DNA of 64,000 nt, taken from NCBI RefSeq assembly GCF_003122205.1, contig NZ_QEYE01000018.1, forward strand, positions 1 to 64,000. Reading direction: 5' to 3'. Of the stretch, positions 24,991 through 33,519 are shown piece by piece. Numbering within the stretch: position 1 is the stretch's first letter; each line of letters opens with the position of its first letter. A model generated the notes under the pieces. The model made no database searches and was not told the origin of the DNA. It saw only the letters and a program-made list of their open reading frames with translations. The translations under genes and the position numbers were made by a program. Source of the DNA: Maritimibacter sp. 55A14 (GTDB taxonomy: Bacteria; Pseudomonadota; Alphaproteobacteria; Rhodobacterales; Rhodobacteraceae).

Positions 24991-26141
24991 TGGGACGGCA
25001 CCTGGCGTCCAATGTCCTGACGCTGCTGGTCGTAGCGCTGATCGCCATTGGCGGTCTGATCGCCTGGGGCCAGAAGCAGTTCACCGGGCCGGGACCGCTG
25101 GAACAGGCGATCTTCTTCGAGGTGGAGCGCGGCGCAACGCTCAACCGGGTGTCGCGCGATCTGGCGGAGCGCGGCGCGGTGTCGAGCGCGCCGATCTTCC
25201 GAATCGGCGCCGATTACACCGACAAGGCCGGCGATCTGAAATTCGGCACCTACGAGTTGCGCGCGGGTGCCCCGATGGCTGAGATACTCGACATTCTGAC
25301 CAAGGGCGGGCAGTCGAGCTATCGCTATGTGGCCAATTACATCATCGGCGTGGGCTCGGTGGAGATGCGGCTGAGCGAGCGGACGCCGGGCACTGGCGAG
25401 GTGCAGGAAGTAGCCGCCTTCGCGCCGGATGGCGATGTGCCGGACGTCTATGCCGAGCTTGTCGAAAGCGGGCGGCCGATTGCCTACCGTGTGACCGTGG
25501 CGCCGGGGACGACGGTCTGGCAGGTGGCGCAGGGGCTGGGCGCAGCCGGGTTCCTGGCCGGTGAGACAGGGCCGCTGCCTGACGAGGGCATGATCGCGCC
25601 CGACACATACGAGGTGCGCAGCGGGTCGGACCGGGCGGCGCTTCTGGCCGATATGGTGGCCGCGCAATCTGCGATCATGGCGGCGGCCTGGGAGGAACGT
25701 GCCGCCGATCTGCCGCTGGCCAGCCCGGAGGAGGCGATGGTCCTGGCCTCCATCGTGGAGAAGGAGACGGGCATCGTGTCGGAGCGGCGTCAGGTGGCCT
25801 CGGTCTTCGTGAATCGCCTGAGGCAGGGAATGCGGTTGCAGACCGACCCAACGGTGATCTACGGGATGACCGAGGGCAAGGCCGCGCTGGGCCGGGGCCT
25901 GCGCCAGAGCGAGCTGCGCCGCGACACGCCCTACAACACCTATGTGATCGAGGGGCTGCCGCCGACGGCCATTGCCAATCCGAGCCGGGACGCCATCGAG
26001 GCGGCGGTCGATCCTGCCGAGACCGATCTGCTCTTCTTCGTGGCGGACGGTTCAGGCGGGCATGTCTTCGCCGAGACGCTTGCAGAGCACAATCGCAATG
26101 TGGCGCGCTGGCGGGCCATCGAGGCCGAGCACGCGGAGTAG
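24990..26141 (+). CDS. mltG: endolytic murein transglycosylase MltG
   Basis: 383 residues with one N-terminal membrane helix (residues about 8-27) and a periplasmic YceG domain. The diagnostic block SIVEKETGIVSERRQVASVFVNRL with the probable catalytic E257 is followed by MRLQTDPTVIYGM and LPPTAIANPS. It cuts nascent glycan strands and so sets their length. fabF-mltG coupling is common in alphaproteobacteria. It is the last gene before the GTA leader. Confidence 0.94.
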   Translation: MGRHLASNVLTLLVVALIAIGGLIAWGQKQFTGPGPLEQAIFFEVERGATLNRVSRDLAERGAVSSAPIFRIGADYTDKAGDLKFGTYELRAGAPMAEILDILTKGGQSSYRYVANYIIGVGSVEMRLSERTPGTGEVQEVAAFAPDGDVPDVYAELVESGRPIAYRVTVAPGTTVWQVAQGLGAAGFLAGETGPLPDEGMIAPDTYEVRSGSDRAALLADMVAAQSAIMAAAWEERAADLPLASPEEAMVLASIVEKETGIVSERRQVASVFVNRLRQGMRLQTDPTVIYGMTEGKAALGRGLRQSELRRDTPYNTYVIEGLPPTAIANPSRDAIEAAVDPAETDLLFFVADGSGGHVFAETLAEHNRNVARWRAIEAEHAE

Positions 26142-26171
26142 GCCACGGGTGCCAGCGCGTGCGCGCTATGC

Positions 26172-26188
26172 GTTAACCCATTGGTAAC
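26172..26188. promoter_or_regulatory. dyad upstream of the GTA promoter
   Basis: GTTAACC and GGTAAC face each other across 4 bases, immediately upstream of the candidate GTA promoter. It could be an activator site; which protein binds is unknown. Confidence 0.4.
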
Positions 26189-26198
26189 AATAAATTTC

Positions 26199-26227
26199 TT
26201 GATTTTCCGAACGGTCCGAAGTATACC
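26199..26227 (+). promoter_or_regulatory. candidate GTA cluster promoter
   Basis: TTGATT (26199-26204) and TATACC (26222-26227) are 17 bases apart in an AT-rich patch. An exact inverted repeat, CCGAAG-TATAC-CTTCGG (26216-26232), straddles the -10 box, the classic place for a repressor or specialised activator. It lies about 100 bases before g1. Confidence 0.55.
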
Positions 26228-26252
26228 TTCGGGCAAGCTGGAAGAAATGGGC

Positions 26253-26283
26253 AAGCGGCGTGGCGGGGTCACGCCGCTTTTCT
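26253..26283 (+). terminator. terminator-like hairpin in the GTA leader
   Basis: AAGCGGCGTG and CACGCCGCTT form a perfect 10-bp stem around a 7-base loop, followed by TTCTGTTT. It lies after the candidate GTA promoter and before g1. It may end mltG read-through or act as an attenuator of GTA transcription. Confidence 0.6.
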
Positions 26284-26328
26284 GTTTCTCTCGTGCGGAG
26301 CATGCATGAGAGGCGGGCTTACCCATAC

Positions 26329-26676
26329 ATGGCGATTGATCACTCCCACGGGGACAGACCGAAGGACGCGCTGCTTCAGGCGGCACGGGAACAGTTCGAG
26401 CGGACGCGGCGGCAATTGAGGGATGTGCTGGCGCGGATCGAAGCGGGAGAGGCGGCGGCGGTCGCGCAGCTTGAAACGGCGCGGCAGCAGCTTTCCAAGT
26501 CCCTGACGAATGCGATCCAGGAGGAATCCAGATTTGAAGAATTCTGCAAGGCGGAGCGCGGCGCCGTCCACGGCCATGCCATCGACTTCGATGCGGCGCG
26601 CGCTGAAATCGGGCGCAGACTTGCTCGCCTCCGCGACAGTGGAGGAGGCGGAGGCGTTTCTGGACGGCCTGAGTGA
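26329..26676 (+). CDS. GTA protein g1, probable small terminase subunit
   Basis: 115-residue, highly helical, charged protein (ALLQAAREQFERTRRQLRDVLARIEAGEAAAVAQLETARQQLSKSLTNAI). In the Rhodobacter capsulatus GTA the equivalent first gene encodes the small terminase, which helps load DNA for packaging. Identification rests on position just before the large terminase, on size and on the coiled-coil character. ATG at 26329 is taken as start; ATG at 26302 in the same frame is possible and neither has a good ribosome site. Its 3' end overlaps the terminase gene by about 85 bases in another frame. Confidence 0.7.
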   Translation: MAIDHSHGDRPKDALLQAAREQFERTRRQLRDVLARIEAGEAAAVAQLETARQQLSKSLTNAIQEESRFEEFCKAERGAVHGHAIDFDAARAEIGRRLARLRDSGGGGGVSGRPE

Positions 26677-27946
26677 GGAGTCGATGCTGGCGCTGCCCTG
26701 GCTCTTCGAGTTCTGGGCGCTGGAGCACCAGTTGCCGCCCGAGGGCGACTGGCGCACCTGGGTGATCCTGGGGGGGCGCGGGGCGGGCAAGACCCGCGCC
26801 GGGGCCGAGTGGGTCCGCGCGCAGGTCGAGGGCGCGCGCCCCCCCGATCCGGGCGCGGCGCGCAAGCTGGCGCTGGTGGGCGAGACGGTCGAGCAGGTCC
26901 GCGAGGTCATGGTCTTTGGCGACAGCGGCATCCTGGCCTGCTCCCCCCCCGACCGCCGCCCGGTCTGGGAGGCGACGCGCAAGCGCCTGGTTTGGCCCAA
27001 CGGCGCCGTGGCGCAGGTCTTTTCGGCCCACGAGCCCGAAAGCCTGCGCGGGCCGCAATTCGACGCGGCCTGGCTGGACGAATTGGCGAAGTGGAAGAAG
27101 GCGCGCGACACCTGGGACATGCTGCAATTCGGCTTGCGGCTGGGCGACTGCCCGCGGCAGGTCGTGACCACCACGCCCAAGAACGTGTCCGTCCTGAAGG
27201 AGATACTGAGAACCCCCGGCACGGTCGTCACCTCGGCCCCGACGGAGGCCAACCGGGCCTGGCTGGCAGGATCCTTCCTCGAGGAGGTGCGGCGCAGATA
27301 CGGCGGCACGCGGCTGGGCCGGCAGGAACTGGACGGCGTGCTGCTGGAGGATGCGGAGGGCGCGCTCTGGACCTCGGCGGGGATCGAGGCCTGCCGCATC
27401 GTCGAGGTGCCGGAACTGACACGCATCGTCGTCGCCGTCGATCCGCCGGTGACCGGCCATGCCCGGTCGGATGCCTGCGGCATCGTCGTGGCGGGTGCGG
27501 TGACCGAGGGGCCGCCGACCCAATGGCGCGCCGTTGTGCTGGAGGATGCCAGCGTGAGCGGCACCTCTCCGCAGCGCTGGGCGCAGGCGGCGATCGACGC
27601 GATGGCGCGGCACGGCGCGGACCGGCTGGTGGCCGAGGTCAACCAGGGCGGCGACCTGGTGGAGAGCGTGATCCGGCAGATCGATCCGCTGGTGCCGTTC
27701 CGCGCGGTGCGCGCCGCGCGGGGAAAGCAGGCCCGCGCCGAACCGGTGGCCGCGCTCTATGAGCAGAGGCGCGTTACCCATTGCCGTGGTCTGGACGCGC
27801 TGGAGGATCAGATGTGCCGAATGACGGCGCAGGGCTTTGAGGGCAAGGGCAGCCCCGACCGCGTGGATGCGCTGGTCTGGGCGCTGACCGATCTGATGAT
27901 CGAGCCGGCCGCGCATTGGCGCAGGCCGCAGATGCGCGCGCTCTGA
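26591..27946 (+). CDS. GTA large terminase (g2)
   Basis: Packaging motor of about 451 residues. The ATPase has a Walker A LGGRGAGKT near residue 60, Walker B FDAAWLDE near 160 and a coupling TTTPKN; the nuclease half has VAVDPPVTG, AEVNQGGDLV and GSPDRVDALVWALTDL with the acidic residues expected of a RNase H-like fold. GTA terminases cut host DNA into head-sized pieces without a specific site. The start is uncertain: ATG at 26591, 26576 and 26510 are in frame; conservation begins near the FLDGLSEESMLALPWLFEFW stretch. Confidence 0.93.
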   Translation: MRRALKSGADLLASATVEEAEAFLDGLSEESMLALPWLFEFWALEHQLPPEGDWRTWVILGGRGAGKTRAGAEWVRAQVEGARPPDPGAARKLALVGETVEQVREVMVFGDSGILACSPPDRRPVWEATRKRLVWPNGAVAQVFSAHEPESLRGPQFDAAWLDELAKWKKARDTWDMLQFGLRLGDCPRQVVTTTPKNVSVLKEILRTPGTVVTSAPTEANRAWLAGSFLEEVRRRYGGTRLGRQELDGVLLEDAEGALWTSAGIEACRIVEVPELTRIVVAVDPPVTGHARSDACGIVVAGAVTEGPPTQWRAVVLEDASVSGTSPQRWAQAAIDAMARHGADRLVAEVNQGGDLVESVIRQIDPLVPFRAVRAARGKQARAEPVAALYEQRRVTHCRGLDALEDQMCRMTAQGFEGKGSPDRVDALVWALTDLMIEPAAHWRRPQMRAL

Positions 27947-28037
27947 GAAGGGCACGGCGGCCCATTTTTCAAAAGTGAAACGAGGCGGCTGTCTGGCTGT
28001 CATCATGTCTCACCTCAGCAAGGGGAGCCAAACCGTT

Positions 28038-29208
28038 ATGGTATTGCAGATATTTCGCCGCGAGAGGCCCGAGCCGCCAGAGGTCAAAGCCTCGGCCACA
28101 GGGCCCGTCGTGGCCTTGCACGGGGCCGGGCGCGTGGCCTGGAGCCCGCGCGATACGGTGTCGTTGACGCGCACGGGATTTACCGGGAACCCGGTCGGAT
28201 TCCGCTGCGTGAAGCTGGTGGCGGAGGCTGCGGCGGCTCTGCCGCTGGTCTTGCAGGATGACGGGCGGCGCTTCGAGGCGCACCCGGTTCTGCGGCTGCT
28301 GGCGCGGCCCAACCCGGCGCAGGGCCGAGCCGACCTGCTGGAGGCGCTCTATGGTCAGTTGCTGCTGTCGGGCAACGGATATGTCGAGGCGGTGGGCGGC
28401 GAGGGGCTGCCACAGGAGTTGCACGTGCTGCGTTCCGACCGGATGAGCCTGATCCCCGGCGCGGATGGCTGGCCCATTGCTTATGAGTACAAGGTCGGTG
28501 CCAAGGCGCACCGCTTCGACATGACGGACAGCATGCCGGTTTGCCATATCCGCAGCTTCCATCCGCAGGACGACCATTACGGGCTGTCGCCCTTGCAGGC
28601 GGCGGCCTCGGCGGTCGATGTCCACAATGCAGCGAGCCGCTGGTCCAAGGCGCTGCTGGACAATGCCGCGCGGCCGTCCGGGGCGATCGTCTATCGCGGC
28701 GCGGACGGGCAGGGCGCGCTGTCGGAAGATCAGTATGCGCGGCTCCAGGACGAGATGGCGAGCTATCACCAGGGGGCCGTCAATGCCGGTCGTCCGATGC
28801 TGCTGGAAGGCGGGCTGGACTGGAAGCCGATGGGTTTCTCGCCCTCCGACATGGAGTTCCAGAAAACCAAGGAGAGCGCCGCGCGCGAGATCGCGCTGGC
28901 CTTCGGTGTGCCGCCGATGCTGCTGGGGCTGCCGGGGGATGCGACCTATGCCAATTACCAGGAGGCGAACCGCGCCTTCTACCGCCTGACGGTGCTGCCG
29001 CTGGCCGCGCGGGGTGACGGCAGCGCTGGCATCTTGGCTGGCCGGGTTCTGTGGCGAGTTGCTCGAGTTGAAGCCCGATCTCGACGCGGTGCCCGCCCTG
29101 GCATTGGAGCGCGAGGTGCATTGGGCGCGGATTGCCGGCACGGATTTCCTGAGTGAGGCGGAGAAGCGCCGTCTGCTGGGCTTGCCGCCACGCCCGGAGG
29201 AGGAATGA
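28038..29208 (+). CDS. GTA portal protein (g3), frameshifted near the 3' end
   Basis: HK97-type portal, the dodecameric ring through which DNA enters the capsid. Family stretches include GFTGNPVGFRCVKLVAEAAA, FHPQDDHYGLSPLQAA, FGVPPMLLGLPGDATYANYQEANRAFYRLTVLPLAAR. After that arginine the frame turns to unrelated residues and ends at 29156, while the expected C-terminus (TAALASWLAGFCGELLEL ... GLPPRPEEE) continues in the next frame to 29208. One G too many in the GGGG at 29011-29014 explains this; corrected, the protein has 389 residues. ATG at 28038 follows GGGGAG. A sequencing error is as likely as real damage. Confidence 0.9.
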
Positions 29209-29447
29209 CGGCGCGCCCGAAAGGCACCGGGTCGCGGTTTCTCTATGAGCCTTTCGATCCCACTGCGGCGCGGCTGGAGGCCAATGAGCGCGTGCTCGAC
29301 GAACGCTGGTCGGCGCTGGAGCGGCGGTTGCAGGTGATCGAAACGGTGCTGGAGCGGGTCGAGAAACGGCTGTGGCTGGCGGTGTTCGCGGTGGCGAGTT
29401 TCGTGCTGACCCAGGGCGCTTTCAGCCTTCTGAAGATGATACCATAG
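29205..29447 (+). CDS. GTA small membrane-type protein (g3.5)
   Basis: 80 residues: a charged N-terminal part, a short coiled coil (RLEANERVLDERWSALERRL) and one C-terminal hydrophobic helix (LWLAVFAVASFVLTQGAF). It begins within the corrected stop of the portal gene (ATGA), which itself supports the frameshift correction. The R. capsulatus GTA carries a small gene at the same place (g3.5), thought to help head formation. Its exact role is not visible in the sequence. Confidence 0.8.
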   Translation: MTARPKGTGSRFLYEPFDPTAARLEANERVLDERWSALERRLQVIETVLERVEKRLWLAVFAVASFVLTQGAFSLLKMIP

Positions 29448-29461
29448 GAGGAAATTGTCGT

Positions 29462-30046
29462 ATGACTGAAAAAACTTGCGTTCCGACGCTCGAGCACAAG
29501 TTCTGCCAGTTCGACGCATCGCTCGATGTCACGGACACGGCCGAGATCTCGGGCTATGCCTCGCTTTTCGGGCGCGGCGACCAGGGCGGTGACGTGGTGC
29601 TGAAGGGCGCTTATACGCATTCGCTTCAGCGGCTGGGCGCCCAGGGCCGGTCGGTCAAGATGCTCTGGCAGCACGACCCGGCCCAGCCGATCGGTGTCTG
29701 GGGCGATGTGCGCGAGGACAGCCGGGGCCTGCATGTCAAGGGCCGCATCCTGACGGATGTGGCGCGCGGGCGCGACGCGATGGCGCTGGTCCGGGCAGGG
29801 GCGATCGACGGGCTGTCGATAGGTTATCGGACGGTGAAGGCCCGGAAGGATGCGAAAGGCCAGCGCCTGCTGGCCGAACTGGAGCTTTGGGAAGTGTCGC
29901 TGGTGACCTTCCCGATGCTTCCCGAAGCGCGGGTGGGCGCGAAGTCCGGCAATGCCGGCGACGCGGCACTCGCAATCGCGTTGGCGGAGATGTTTCGCGA
30001 TGCCGGACGCACGCTGGCCGAGGAACGGGCCGGCGACCACCCCTGA
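29462..30046 (+). CDS. GTA prohead protease (g4)
   Basis: 194-residue HK97-family (U35) capsid maturation protease. Visible are GYASLFGRGDQGGDVVLKGAY, the catalytic histidine in MLWQHDPAQPIG and the serine in IDGLSIGYRT. It trims the N-terminal scaffold part of the capsid protein. ATG at 29462 is preceded by AGGAGG at 10 bases. It stands 20 bases before the capsid gene, the normal order. Confidence 0.93.
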   Translation: MTEKTCVPTLEHKFCQFDASLDVTDTAEISGYASLFGRGDQGGDVVLKGAYTHSLQRLGAQGRSVKMLWQHDPAQPIGVWGDVREDSRGLHVKGRILTDVARGRDAMALVRAGAIDGLSIGYRTVKARKDAKGQRLLAELELWEVSLVTFPMLPEARVGAKSGNAGDAALAIALAEMFRDAGRTLAEERAGDHP

Positions 30047-30066
30047 TCCCAAATACAGGATTTCCC

Positions 30067-31266
30067 ATGACCGAGACCAAGACCAAGTCGCGGGGCGGCG
30101 TCGGAGTGCCCGATCCCGGCCCGCTTCCGGACGTGAAAGCTGCGATTTCATGTTTTTTGAGTGAATTCAAAGGCTTTCAATCCGACATCAGGACCAGACT
30201 TCAACAACAGGAAGAGCGAATTTCCATGCTGAACGCCAAGACCATGACCCGTAAGCGCCCGGCGCTCTCGACCGCCGCCGAGCCCGACCTGCCGCATCGC
30301 AAGGCATTCAATGCCTATCTGCGTTCCGGTGACGATGACGCGCTGCGCGGTCTGCAGTTGGAGGAGAAAGCGCTGTCGAGCGCGGTGTCCGCCGAGGGCG
30401 GGTATCTCGTCGATCCGCAGACTGCGGAGCGCATCCAGGGGGTTCTGAACTCCGCCGCGTCGATCCGCGCCATCGCCAACACGGTCGCGGTCGAGGCCAC
30501 CGCCTATGACGTTCTGGTGGACCATACCGATGTCGGCGCCGGCTGGGCGACCGAGACGGCCTCGGCCACCGAGACCGGCACGCCGCTGATCGACCGCATC
30601 TCGATCCCGCTGCATGAGTTGAGCGCGCTGCCGAAGGCGTCGCAGCGGCTGCTCGACGACAGCGCCTTCGACGTGGAGGGCTGGCTGGCCGAGCGCATCG
30701 CCGACAAGTTTGCGCGCGCCGAGGCTGCGGCATTCATCAATGGTGACGGTATCGACAAGCCGACCGGGTTCCTCAACCATTCGACCATCGACAATGGCTC
30801 CTGGAGCTGGGGCAGCCTGGGCTATGTGCCTTCCGGCAAGGATGGCGATTTCGCCGATGTGAACCCGGCGGATGCGATCGTCGATCTGGTCTATGCGCTG
30901 GGCGCGCGCTACCGCGCCAATGCGAGCTTCGTGATGAATTCGAAGACCGCCGGGGCCGTGCGCAAGATGAAGGATGCCGATGGCCGCTTCCTGTGGTCGG
31001 ACGGGCTGGCGGCGGGCGAGCCCGCGCGGCTGATGGGCTATCCGGTGCTGATCGCGGAGGACATGCCCGATATCGCGCTGGGCAGCCACGCCATCGCCTT
31101 TGGCGATTTTGGTGCCGGCTACACGATCGCCGAGCGGCCCGATCTGCGCATCCTGCGCGATCCCTTCTCGGCCAAGCCGCATGTGCTCTTCTACGCGACC
31201 AAGCGGGTGGGCGGCGATGTCAGCGACTACGCCGCGATCAAACTGCTGAAATTCGCGCTGACCTGA
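30067..31266 (+). CDS. GTA major capsid protein (g5)
   Basis: 399-residue HK97-fold capsid protein. The first 100 or so residues form a charged, helical scaffold-like domain (FKGFQSDIRTRLQQQEERI), expected to be removed by the protease. The mature part has GGYLVDPQTAERI, LPKASQRLLDDSAFDVEGWLAERI, FVMNSKTAGAVRKMKDADGRFLW and the C-terminal GGDVSDYAAIKLLKFAL. A 148-base gap with a hairpin follows, the widest inside the cluster, perhaps reflecting a need for much more capsid than connector protein. Confidence 0.95.
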   Translation: MTETKTKSRGGVGVPDPGPLPDVKAAISCFLSEFKGFQSDIRTRLQQQEERISMLNAKTMTRKRPALSTAAEPDLPHRKAFNAYLRSGDDDALRGLQLEEKALSSAVSAEGGYLVDPQTAERIQGVLNSAASIRAIANTVAVEATAYDVLVDHTDVGAGWATETASATETGTPLIDRISIPLHELSALPKASQRLLDDSAFDVEGWLAERIADKFARAEAAAFINGDGIDKPTGFLNHSTIDNGSWSWGSLGYVPSGKDGDFADVNPADAIVDLVYALGARYRANASFVMNSKTAGAVRKMKDADGRFLWSDGLAAGEPARLMGYPVLIAEDMPDIALGSHAIAFGDFGAGYTIAERPDLRILRDPFSAKPHVLFYATKRVGGDVSDYAAIKLLKFALT

Positions 31267-31291
31267 GCCGCGAGGTGACGGTTTGAGCGAT

Positions 31292-31321
31292 GGCCCCGCG
31301 CGGTTTCGGCTGTGCGGGGCC
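31292..31321 (+). promoter_or_regulatory. hairpin after the capsid gene
   Basis: GGCCCCGC and GCGGGGCC form an 8-bp stem with a 14-base loop in the 148-base gap after g5. No T-run follows. It could stabilise the capsid message or dampen read-through. Confidence 0.4.
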
Positions 31322-31414
31322 GGGCGTGCGCGTCTGGCGTTGTCCAGCTGTTCCCTTCCGTCCGAGCGGCGCCGGGCGGCGCGCGCCCGAACGGTCCCCT
31401 GACGGAGATTTCCC

Positions 31415-32011
31415 ATGATGTTAACCGAACTGACCAGCGTGCTGAGCACGGCCGTGCCGGTTGCGGAATTCCGCGACCATCTACGCCTGGGCCGCGGCTT
31501 TGCCGACGATGGATCGCAGGACGCGATCCTGGAGAGCTTTCTGCGCGCGGCCGTTGCGGCGATCGAGGCGCGTATCGGCAAGGTTCTGATCCGGCGGGAT
31601 TTCCTGTGGTCGATCGGACGGTGGCGCGAGCCTGAGGCGCAGGCGCTGCCGGTGGCGCCGGTCGTCGCCCTGTCTGAGGTGCGGATCGTTGACGGGCTGG
31701 GCGCGGCGCATGTCGTCGATCCCGCGGCCTACCGGCTGGTGCAGGATGCGCTGCGCCCGCAGATCGCTGCGGCGGGCACCGCCCTGCCGCATGTGCCTGC
31801 GGGCGGGTCGGTGGAACTGGTGTTCCGGGCCGGTTATGGCGACACTTGGCCGGAAGTGCCCCTGGACCTGAGCCAGGCGGTCTTCCTTCTGGCCGCCCAT
31901 TACTATGAACACCGCGCCGAGGCGGAGGGAGGTGGCGCGGCAATGCCATTCGGCGTCATGGCGCTTATCGAGCATTACCGCACCGTGCGGGTGATCGGGG
32001 GTGCCCGATGA
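31415..32011 (+). CDS. GTA head-tail adaptor (g6)
   Basis: 198-residue connector protein of the gp6-like family (PVAEFRDHLRLGRGFADDGSQDAILESFLRAAVAAIEARIGKVLI; DLSQAVFLLAAHYYEHR). It forms the ring under the portal. GGAG precedes the ATG. The stop overlaps the next start (ATGA), beginning a chain of coupled tail genes. Confidence 0.88.
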   Translation: MMLTELTSVLSTAVPVAEFRDHLRLGRGFADDGSQDAILESFLRAAVAAIEARIGKVLIRRDFLWSIGRWREPEAQALPVAPVVALSEVRIVDGLGAAHVVDPAAYRLVQDALRPQIAAAGTALPHVPAGGSVELVFRAGYGDTWPEVPLDLSQAVFLLAAHYYEHRAEAEGGGAAMPFGVMALIEHYRTVRVIGGAR

Positions 32012-32346
32012 GGCCGGTCCGTCTTAACCGCAAGCTGGTTCTGGAGGAGGCGCAGGGCCTGCTGGACGGCGCGGGCGGATTCACCGAGATGTGGGTTCCG
32101 CTGGGCACGATCTGGGCGGATCTGCGCCCGCGCACCGGACGTGAACGCGGCGACGGTGCGCTCAACGTGTCGGACATGGCCTGGCGTATCATTGTGCGCG
32201 CGGCCCCTCACGGCGCGCCGTCGCGCCCGCGCCCCGACCAACGCCTGCGCGACGGCGGGCGGGTTTTCCGCATCGAGGCCGTCGCCGAGGAGGGGTCGGA
32301 CGGGCGATACCTGATCTGTTTTGCCAGCGAGGAGGCGGGCGCATGA
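32008..32346 (+). CDS. GTA head-closure protein (g7)
   Basis: 112 residues of the SPP1 gp16/HK97 stopper family (VLEEAQGLLDGAGGFTEMWVPLGTIWADLRPRTGRE, WRIIVRAAPHGAPSRPRPDQRLRDGGRVFRIEAV). It closes the connector between adaptor and tail. It overlaps g6 and g8 by four bases each. Confidence 0.85.
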   Translation: MRPVRLNRKLVLEEAQGLLDGAGGFTEMWVPLGTIWADLRPRTGRERGDGALNVSDMAWRIIVRAAPHGAPSRPRPDQRLRDGGRVFRIEAVAEEGSDGRYLICFASEEAGA

Positions 32347-32753
32347 GCTATGCGGTCTCGCCGGCCTTGCAGACTGCGGTCTATCAGGCGCTGGTGTCCG
32401 ATCCAGCGCTCGGGGCGCTGGTGGGCGGCAATATCTTCGACATGCCGCCCGCAGGTGCCTTGCCGCAGCTTTATGTCAGCCTGGGTCCCGAGGAGGCGCG
32501 CGACCGGTCCGACGTGTCGGGGCAGGGGACGCGGCTGGATTTCAGCGTGAGCGTTGTGGGCGACGGCACCGGTTTTCAGGCCGTCAAGAATGTGGCGGCG
32601 GCGGTGGTGGATGCCTTGGTGGACGCGCCGCTGGTGCTGGCGCGGGGGCGGCTCGTGGGGCTGAACTTCCTGCGTGCCCGCGCGCGACGGGGCACCGGCG
32701 GCGAACAGCGAGAGATCGACCTGCGCTTCCGGGCGCTGGTCGAAGACGATTGA
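32343..32753 (+). CDS. GTA tail terminator (g8, DUF3168)
   Basis: 136-residue DUF3168 protein (LQTAVYQALVSDPALGALVGGNIFD, PQLYVSLGPEEARDRSDVSG, LVGLNFLRARARRGTGGEQREIDLRFRALVE). It caps the tail tube so that it can join the head. It overlaps g7 by ATGA and is followed by the tail tube gene after 26 bases. Confidence 0.87.
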   Translation: MSYAVSPALQTAVYQALVSDPALGALVGGNIFDMPPAGALPQLYVSLGPEEARDRSDVSGQGTRLDFSVSVVGDGTGFQAVKNVAAAVVDALVDAPLVLARGRLVGLNFLRARARRGTGGEQREIDLRFRALVEDD

Positions 32754-32779
32754 TCCCTGGACAATATTTGGAGACACAC

Positions 32780-33193
32780 ATGGGCGCCCAGAAAGGCAAG
32801 GACCTCCTGGTCAAGCTGGACCTGACAGGTACCGGCACGTTCGAGACCATCGCGGGGCTGCGGGCCACGCGCATCAACTTCAATGCCGAGCCGGTCGATA
32901 TCACGTCGCTCGACAGTCTCGGGGGCTGGCGCGAACTGCTGGCCGGCGCTGGGGTGCGGGCGGCCTCGATAACCGGCTCGGGTGTCTTCCGCGACGCCAA
33001 TACCGACGAGCGCGCGCGGCAGATATTCTTCGACGGAGAGGTGCCAGATTTCCAGGTGATCATCCCGGATTTCGGCATCGTGGAGGGACCGTTCCAGATC
33101 ACCGCGATCGAGTATGCCGGCACCCATGACGGCGAGGCGAGCTACGAACTGACACTGGCCTCGGCGGGGGCTCTGACATTCACGGGCATCTGA
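32780..33193 (+). CDS. GTA major tail (tube) protein (g9)
   Basis: 137-residue tail tube subunit (GKDLLVKLDLTGTGTFETIAGLRATRINFNAEPVDIT, ITGSGVFRDANTDERARQIFFDG, YELTLASAGALTFTG), a TP901-1-type fold. Hexameric rings of it form the tail. GGAG lies 5 bases before the ATG. The stop shares a base with the start of g10. Confidence 0.9.
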   Translation: MGAQKGKDLLVKLDLTGTGTFETIAGLRATRINFNAEPVDITSLDSLGGWRELLAGAGVRAASITGSGVFRDANTDERARQIFFDGEVPDFQVIIPDFGIVEGPFQITAIEYAGTHDGEASYELTLASAGALTFTGI

Positions 33194-33519
33194 TGGTCAA
33201 TCCGTGGGCGGGCGAGGTTGCGCTGGTGGTGGATGGCGAGCGGCATGTCTGCAAACTGACCCTCGGGACGCTGGCCGAATTGGAGGCGGCGCTGGAGGCA
33301 GGGTCGCTGCTGGACCTGGTGGAGCGGTTCGAGACTGGCGGGTTTTCGACGCGCGACATCCTGGCGCTTGTGGTGGCCGGGATGCGCGGCGGCGGCTGGC
33401 AGGGCGATGCGGGCATCCTGCTGGCGGCGGAGATCGGCGGCGGGCCGATGGAGGCCGCGCGGGTGGCTGCGCAGCTTCTTGCGCGCGCCTTCCATGTGCC
33501 GGACGCGTCCGCGCCATGA
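33193..33519 (+). CDS. GTA protein g10 (tail assembly)
   Basis: 108-residue member of the gene-transfer-agent gp10 family (GEVALVVDGERHVCKLTLGTLAELEAALEAGSLLDLVERF, ILALVVAGMRGGGW). It resembles tail assembly chaperones of siphophages in place and size, standing between tube and tape measure. It overlaps g9 by one base and g10.1 by four. Confidence 0.83.
   Translation: MVNPWAGEVALVVDGERHVCKLTLGTLAELEAALEAGSLLDLVERFETGGFSTRDILALVVAGMRGGGWQGDAGILLAAEIGGGPMEAARVAAQLLARAFHVPDASAP

Noticed and set aside
29004-29020. Programmed ribosomal frameshift in the portal gene
   Set aside because: A +1 shift on CGG-G with no slippery pause or hungry codon visible is unlikely; a one-base indel explains it better.
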